Origin: CAZAQV01 sp964487255
GTDB taxonomy: Bacteria > Myxococcota_A > Polyangia > Polyangiales > CAZAQV01
Direction: 5' to 3'
DNA length: 64,000 nt
Assembly (NCBI GenBank): GCA_964487255.1
Contig: CAZAQV010000014.1
Span: 1 to 64,000, forward strand
Under the pieces are notes generated by a model. It had not been told where the DNA came from. It saw nothing but the letters and a program-made list of their open reading frames with translations, and did no database searches. Positions 59,859 through 64,000 of this stretch are shown one piece after another. Made by a program: the position numbers and the translations under genes. Each line of letters starts with the position of its first letter. Positions within the stretch are counted from its first letter, which is position 1.

Positions 59859-60758
59859 ATGAAAAAGAACCTAGGTTTGATCTTGGTGCTCATGTTGGCA
59901 GGGGTTGCGCTTCCGTCGCCTGTGTCCGCGCAAGGCGGATGGGACCCCGAAGGTGGCGATACCACTACCCAAGAGGGCGGTGAAGAAGGCGAAGGCGGCT
60001 GGGCACCACCGGTTGAACCGGCGCCTGCTCCCGCGCCTGCTCCCGCGCCTGCTCCCGCTCCACAACAAAGCACGTGGGGCGCAGAGAACGAAGCACCGCC
60101 AGAGATGACGACGAAGAAGAAGGGCGGGACCGACCACGAAATGGTCGTCGGCCGGCTCGGCATCGGCTTTTTCGGCACCGCGCAACTTCCTGCGGGCTTC
60201 GACGCCAACGGCGCGACCCTGGTGTCTGCACCGCAGGTGGGCATGCGCATGTGGTTCGTGGAAAACCTCGGCATCGAAGGCGCCATCGGTTTTGCACTTT
60301 CGAGCGGCAGCGTGGACAACGACGGCACGAGTGTGGACCTTGAGTCGGTCTTTGGTCTGGCCTTTCACGTGGGTCTGCCGCTGTCGTTTTACTACGGCGA
60401 GCACTACAACTTCATGCTTATCCCAGAGATCAACGTCGGCTTCGCGGACGGAAGTGTTCCCGTTGCGGGCAACGGCGACACGCTGATTTCCGGGTTCAAC
60501 TTCGGTGTGGGCGCGCGCATCGGTGCGGAGATCCAGTTCGGCTTCATCGACATTCCCGAGCTCGCGCTTCAGGGCACCGTCGGGCTCGGCTTCCAGTTCC
60601 AGTCGGCCACCAACGACGTTTGCAATCCCGACCCCGCTGCCAGCTGTAACGAGGGCTCGACACAGTCGACGCTGAGCCGTGTGGGTCTCGGTACAACGGT
60701 TCAAGCTGAGCCGTGGGACATCTTCACCGGCAACATCGCTGCCATCTACTACTTCTAA
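59859..60758 (+). CDS. Outer-membrane beta-barrel protein with Pro-Ala linker
   Basis: A 299-residue exported protein. The signal peptide ends VSPVSAQ (about residue 24). A Pro-Ala repeat (PAPAPAPAPAP) near residues 65-77 precedes an OmpA-like or porin-type beta-barrel with alternating strands (GMRMWFVENLGIEGAIGFAL, LAFHVGLPLSFYYGEHYNFM, LIPEINVGFADG, GTVGLGFQFQ) ending in a C-terminal aromatic (NIAAIYYF), the Omp insertion signal. ATG at 59859 has GGAGGA upstream. The Pro-Ala run probably spans peptidoglycan. Function: surface barrel, channel unknown. Confidence 0.8.
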   Translation: MKKNLGLILVLMLAGVALPSPVSAQGGWDPEGGDTTTQEGGEEGEGGWAPPVEPAPAPAPAPAPAPAPQQSTWGAENEAPPEMTTKKKGGTDHEMVVGRLGIGFFGTAQLPAGFDANGATLVSAPQVGMRMWFVENLGIEGAIGFALSSGSVDNDGTSVDLESVFGLAFHVGLPLSFYYGEHYNFMLIPEINVGFADGSVPVAGNGDTLISGFNFGVGARIGAEIQFGFIDIPELALQGTVGLGFQFQSATNDVCNPDPAASCNEGSTQSTLSRVGLGTTVQAEPWDIFTGNIAAIYYF

Positions 60759-60789
60759 ATCGCGGCACCTGTCGCCTGAAACGCTACGC

Positions 60790-60874
60790 GGCGGCTTGTC
60801 GTGCTGCGCTTCCGCTGCTCAAGTACCGAAACGTACGTTGCGCTGCGGTTCTCGCACGACGTCGCCGCGCTTGC
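60790..60874 (-). repeat. GTAC-hairpin dispersed repeat, copy 1
   Basis: On the minus strand this 85-bp element shares with copy 2 (62665-62750) the string order GCAAGCG, GCGAGAACCG, CGTAC, GGTAC, TGAGCA, CGGAAGCGCAGC and ACGA. GTAC and GTAC form a small hairpin. It lies between converging genes. Confidence 0.7.
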
Positions 60875-60913
60875 GTTTGAGACGACGTCTGTCCGCGATT
60901 CACAACAAGCGGA

Positions 60914-61639
60914 CTAAGGGCAGACGGGTTCGAAGTTCGGCACCGTAATGTCGATGGCGCCGCGAATCGCGATGGGCGCAAGCTGTTGCGGCTCGGCGCA
61001 GTCACTGAGCACCAAGTCGTAGGTCAGTGTGATGCGGTCGCCGGGGTCGGGCCCGATGTCCTCGATGAGCAGCGAGCCGCTCGAGTCTATACAGTTGCCC
61101 CAAAGATACGCGGGGCGGCCCGCGTCCGTGTCTCGAAACGTGACCGACACGCGGTCCTCGAAGGGTGCGATTTCAATCTGATTGCCGCCCGCCATCAGCG
61201 CCGTGCCGATCGACTCGCGCGCCAGCGCGAACGTCAGCTGATCGCCGACGTTCGGTACACACGATGCTTCAGCCAAGCCCATGAACAGCGTTGTGGGGTT
61301 ACAAGTTCGGTCCCACTCCGCGAACGCGTAGTGGGCTGTAAAGTCTATGGGCAAATCGGAGCCGACTTCATTTCCCGTAAAGCGGTTGGTGGTGTCGTCA
61401 GCAGCGACTTCCCGACAAAATGTGGTTGACCCGCCGTCGACTTGTCCGTCGTCAGTGCCTGCATCGCGCAATTCTGCATCGGAGCTCATCGCGTCGACCG
61501 ACGCGTCTTGTGCGCCAGGCGACATCTGGATGACCGGCGTGCCGCCTTCGTCTCGGAGGTCTGCGTGCGGCGCGCCCGCTCGCTCGTCACACGCCGCGAC
61601 CGAGAGCAGTAGCAGTGCCGCGCCAATGACGTGACCCAC
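60914..61639 (-). CDS. Lipoprotein of unknown function
   Basis: A 241-residue lipoprotein (lipobox LSVAAC, Cys17) with an Asp/Gly-rich linker to about residue 75, then a compact beta domain with four Cys (FCREV, RTCNPTT, ASCVPNV, WGNCIDSSG) ending FEPVCP. No family is recognised. The GTG at 61639 overlaps the stop of the upstream gene (TAGTG), so it is coupled to that membrane protein. A surface role is inferred. Confidence 0.6.
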   Translation of the reverse strand: MGHVIGAALLLLSVAACDERAGAPHADLRDEGGTPVIQMSPGAQDASVDAMSSDAELRDAGTDDGQVDGGSTTFCREVAADDTTNRFTGNEVGSDLPIDFTAHYAFAEWDRTCNPTTLFMGLAEASCVPNVGDQLTFALARESIGTALMAGGNQIEIAPFEDRVSVTFRDTDAGRPAYLWGNCIDSSGSLLIEDIGPDPGDRITLTYDLVLSDCAEPQQLAPIAIRGAIDITVPNFEPVCP

Positions 61640-62535
61640 TAAAAGATGCCCGAGAGTGAAAGCGCGCCTCCGCCACGTGGAAGCGGTCCGCCACCGAAGC
61701 GCAACTTGATGCCGGTGGCTTGGTCTTCACGTTGTTTGAGCTGCATATCGAGCGTTTTGTATGCATCCCAGCGTCGCTCAGCCTCGGACGGAATGATCAA
61801 ATCGACGAGACCGCTGACGACGGTGACGCCCGCGCCGATGAGCACGAAGGCTCCAAAGGTGTCGACCTCGTAGTCGTTAGGGCCGAGGTAGATAGGCAGA
61901 ATCGCTGCGCCCGTGCCGATCGATATCGACGCGTCCAGAATGCGGGCGAGCTGTTTGCGGTCGGCCAGCTCCTCGAGCGCCCGCTCGCCGTACGTGAGCT
62001 TAAGGCTGATCTCTTCGTTGTTGCGCATGGGCATGTGGCTGAACACAACCGGCGGGTCCGAGGTGTCGGGCTCAAGGGCAATCTGCACGACACCGCGTGC
62101 AAGGTTGCCACCACCGTAGACGAACAGATAGTTCGAAAGAAAGTCTTCGTCGCGAACCAGGAAGCCGAGGCCTATGGCAATGCCGCCGCTCACCATGGCC
62201 ATGACCCCGCTGACGATGCGGTTGCGTCCGCTACGCGCCAGCGCAAGCAGGTCACCCTCGAGCGCTCTGAGGCGGATTGCGGCGTTGCGGGGTAGGCGCA
62301 AGTCGCTGTCGATAAACGGACCACCGCCCGGCGTGCGGTACCCCGCCTGGGGCATCGGGTAAGCCTCCTGGCTGCTCTGGCTCGTCGATGTGCCCTGCGT
62401 TGCGGGGGGAGGAGGAATGTTGGCTGCGCCGGAGCTTGAGCGCGGTGGAGCCAGCGCGTCGCCGCCTTGCGCGTGAAGGCTTGTCGTTGGCCAGAGAGCG
62501 GCCAGGCTCAGCAGGAAGGCGAAGACGCTACGCAT
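61639..62535 (-). CDS. Membrane protein with several hydrophobic segments
   Basis: A 298-residue exported protein. The signal peptide runs to about residue 22 (SLHAQ). A Pro/Ser-rich linker follows, then helices with four or more hydrophobic stretches (VSGVMAMVSGGIAIGLGFLV, SISIGTGAAILPIY, FGAFVLIGAGVTVVSGLVDL) and a C-terminus ending SLSGIF. No family is recognised. It is likely an inner- or outer-membrane protein. TATGCT ends six bases before the ATG at 62535; the longer frame to 62682 overlaps the GTAC-hairpin repeat and is not needed. Operon with the following lipoprotein. Confidence 0.55.
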   Translation of the reverse strand: MRSVFAFLLSLAALWPTTSLHAQGGDALAPPRSSSGAANIPPPPATQGTSTSQSSQEAYPMPQAGYRTPGGGPFIDSDLRLPRNAAIRLRALEGDLLALARSGRNRIVSGVMAMVSGGIAIGLGFLVRDEDFLSNYLFVYGGGNLARGVVQIALEPDTSDPPVVFSHMPMRNNEEISLKLTYGERALEELADRKQLARILDASISIGTGAAILPIYLGPNDYEVDTFGAFVLIGAGVTVVSGLVDLIIPSEAERRWDAYKTLDMQLKQREDQATGIKLRFGGGPLPRGGGALSLSGIF

Positions 62536-62541
62536 CACCGA

Positions 62542-62547
62542 AGCATA
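62542..62547 (-). promoter_or_regulatory. Putative -10 box of the 61639 membrane-protein operon
   Basis: TATGCT ends six bases before the ATG at 62535, with no Shine-Dalgarno sequence between. Confidence 0.4.
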
Positions 62548-62664
62548 GAGCGCCGCCAGTCGGCCTGGCAAGCGCACCAACCAAGGTAATAGGAGCACGG
62601 ACCGAGGCGCCGGTGGCGAAGCGTCGTCGAGCAGCCCGCGCAAGTCTGGGTCATTGTTCGAGGT

Positions 62665-62750
62665 GCAAGCGAGACGAGGCAACGCGAGAACCGGCGCGCA
62701 GCGTACTTCTGGTACGTGAGCACCGGAAGCGCAGCGTAACGAAGTATCGC
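62665..62750 (+). repeat. GTAC-hairpin dispersed repeat, copy 2
   Basis: Second copy of the element at 60790, here on the plus strand. Its hairpin is better formed: GCGTAC with GTACGT around TTCTG. It lies between two minus-strand genes. Ordered blocks are shared with copy 1 while spacers differ, as expected of a mobile or structured repeat family. Confidence 0.7.
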
Positions 62751-62769
62751 GAAGTAGATCGGACGAGGA

Positions 62770-63654
62770 TCAGCGGCAGAGGGCGTCGATGCAGCGGTCG
62801 GTGCCTGAGCACTCCTCCGAGCGAGCGCATTCGGCTAGGACCTCCGACGAGGTGTAGCAAAGATTGTCCGTCTCGCCGCAGCTCGTGAGCTGGAAGTCGA
62901 AACGCATGCACTCTTCGTCCGTACCCGTGGGACACGAGGTCCGGCATACGCCTTCGACGCACAGGCGGTCCTCAGCGCAGTCTTCGGGACCGTCACAAAA
63001 TGGTGTCGGACGCCAGTCAGGGCGACAGATGCCCTCCTCGCAGATTTCGTTAGTGCCGCAGCCCGCCTCGCAGGTGCTCAGGCATTGGCCACCGACACAG
63101 TGCTCGTCGCCCGCGCACTCGCTGCTTAGACGACACCCAGTCTGGGGCTCGACGCAAAAACCGGACTCACACTCCAAGCCTCCCGGACATTCGTCCGCGG
63201 ATGAGCAAGTGGGCGTGCAGGCGTTGTTGATGCATTGGCGACCCGCGGGGCATTGGTACGTGTACTGACAGGTATCGCTCAGCGGACGACACTTTTGCGA
63301 GACGCAAACCTCGTCGTTGCCGCAATGCGCGTTGTCGCTGCAGAACTGGCGGTCGCCGTCGATGCAGGTGCCGCGGTCATCGCAGTGACCGTTTGGACAC
63401 TCGCTATCGGCCGAGCAGAATGTAGAGGGCTTGCAGAAGCCATCGTCGCACTGGTTGCCGACGACGCAGTCGCTGTGGGTCAAGCAGAGGTCGGGCCCGA
63501 CATCGGCGTCGGGTTCGTCACGGGGTCCGGCATCTGGGCTGACGACCGGGGGGGGATCGATGGGTCCCGGCCCGTCGCCAGCTGGGTAGACGGGGCAGCC
63601 CGTCAGGCAAAGGGCGAACAAGGGAAGCGGAGCAAATCGAATCAAAGCGTTCAT
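62770..63654 (-). CDS. Cys-rich modular lipoprotein
   Basis: A 294-residue lipoprotein (lipobox CLTGC, Cys20). After a Pro/Asp linker there are seven or eight modules of the form CxxxxxCxxGxxCxxGxC (for example CLTHSDCVVGNQCDDGFC, CSADSECPNGHCDDRGTC, CSDNAHCGNDEVCVSQKC). This Dickkopf/EGF-like Cys pattern is frequent in Sandaracinaceae and Nannocystis surface proteins. No catalytic domain is present. The ATG at 63654 has AGAGG upstream. Expected to be a surface binding or structural protein stabilised by many disulfides. Confidence 0.75.
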   Translation of the reverse strand: MNALIRFAPLPLFALCLTGCPVYPAGDGPGPIDPPPVVSPDAGPRDEPDADVGPDLCLTHSDCVVGNQCDDGFCKPSTFCSADSECPNGHCDDRGTCIDGDRQFCSDNAHCGNDEVCVSQKCRPLSDTCQYTYQCPAGRQCINNACTPTCSSADECPGGLECESGFCVEPQTGCRLSSECAGDEHCVGGQCLSTCEAGCGTNEICEEGICRPDWRPTPFCDGPEDCAEDRLCVEGVCRTSCPTGTDEECMRFDFQLTSCGETDNLCYTSSEVLAECARSEECSGTDRCIDALCR

Positions 63655-63818
63655 CTGGTAGACCTCTATTGCCATTGAATGCGAGTACCGTGCCAGCCTA
63701 TCCCTTGGGTCGAACGGGCTAAAAGGTTAGTGGTTTCAGTGAGAATGCATCCGCCAAGTGCGCCACCCATGCCAGCTTGAGAACCACCGTTCACAAGGGC
63801 GTGTGAAGATCTGTTGGC

Positions 63819-64000
63819 TTAGCGGAAGATGGGGGTGGGCCGGAACGCGGCGATCGGGTTGGTCGCCCGCCCGTGACGGCGAAGCTCAAAGTGAAGATGG
63901 CTGCCACGCGCCAGGCCGGTGTGTCCAACGAGGCCGATAACCTGCCCGCGCTTGATCAGCTCGCCCGCGGCGACGTGATTTTCCAGGTTATGCGCGTAGA
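63819..64000 (-). CDS. M23 family peptidase, C-terminal end
   Basis: Partial gene; the start lies beyond the right edge of the window. The visible 60 residues begin with YAHNLENHVAAGELIKRG, then QVIGLVGHTGLARGSHLHFE with the HxH zinc-ligand motif (HLHFE), and end RHGRATNPIAAFRPTPIFR. This is the C-terminal part of the lysostaphin-like M23/LytM domain, which cleaves peptidoglycan cross-links or, when degenerate, activates amidases. The second His of the site is present; the first His and Asp lie outside the window. It terminates 165 bp before the Cys-rich lipoprotein gene on the same strand. Confidence 0.85.
   Translation of the reverse strand, partial: YAHNLENHVAAGELIKRGQVIGLVGHTGLARGSHLHFELRRHGRATNPIAAFRPTPIFR

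Overview
The window looks like chromosome from a Myxococcota (Polyangia, Sandaracinaceae-like) bacterium. This is inferred from content, not a database match. The DNA is GC-rich. About fifteen genes encode lipoproteins with Asp/Gly-rich or Cys-rich linkers, there are four serine/threonine kinases, and there is a DUF1592-DUF1552 pair and an AgmX/PglI-type protein. Three runs of exactly 100 N each lie inside a tandem repeat, so they are assembly gaps of unknown true size.

Layout. 1-3091 is the right end of an integrated element: an AlpA-like regulator overlapping a RepA-like ATPase, a frameshifted gene, and a 3' fragment of tRNA-Lys followed by the tRNA's own terminator. The left end lies outside the window. 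3268-9192 holds a frameshifted lipoprotein gene, three tandem hairpins, a Cys-repeat PIG-L deacetylase lipoprotein, a YihY/BrkB membrane protein, and a stress protein / MoaD-like / beta-propeller cluster. 9403-22936 holds purK-purE, lipoproteins, a kinase operon, an HTH regulator, an exonuclease-phosphatase-family lipoprotein, tRNA-Arg(CCG) with a SMI1/KNR4 gene six bases behind it, an unknown secreted protein and comF.

23061-29551 carries a hairpin-repeat array running into the start codon of dnaE, then an unknown ORF, mutH and a membrane-anchored protein. 29567-36370 has the DUF1592-DUF1552 operon behind a 26-bp palindrome, the smpB-PilZ-AgmX/PglI operon, and an ECF sigma factor with a PEGA-repeat membrane protein that is probably its anti-sigma factor. 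36429-42525 has a paralogous pair, an L,D-transpeptidase and two tandem kinases. 42567-52941 has a propeller lipoprotein, a 1315-residue kinase/cyclase-like/AAA/TPR protein, a beta-helix lipoprotein and an FHA-GGDEF diguanylate cyclase. 53037-64000 has a second hairpin-repeat array, a deoxynucleoside kinase, a zinc protease lipoprotein, a CPBP protease, a REC-GAF-HD-GYP regulator, further Cys-rich lipoproteins, outer-membrane proteins and the end of an M23 peptidase gene.

Together the genes cover replication and repair (dnaE, mutH, dNTP salvage), purine synthesis, cyclic-di-GMP turnover (a GGDEF synthase and an HD-GYP hydrolase within 5 kb), kinase signalling, and a large envelope or secreted proteome. 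The strongest candidate for an undescribed system is the family of 86-87 bp structured repeats. Its two arrays, 30 kb apart, share a hairpin whose stems differ in sequence but still pair, and both are oriented into a downstream gene.
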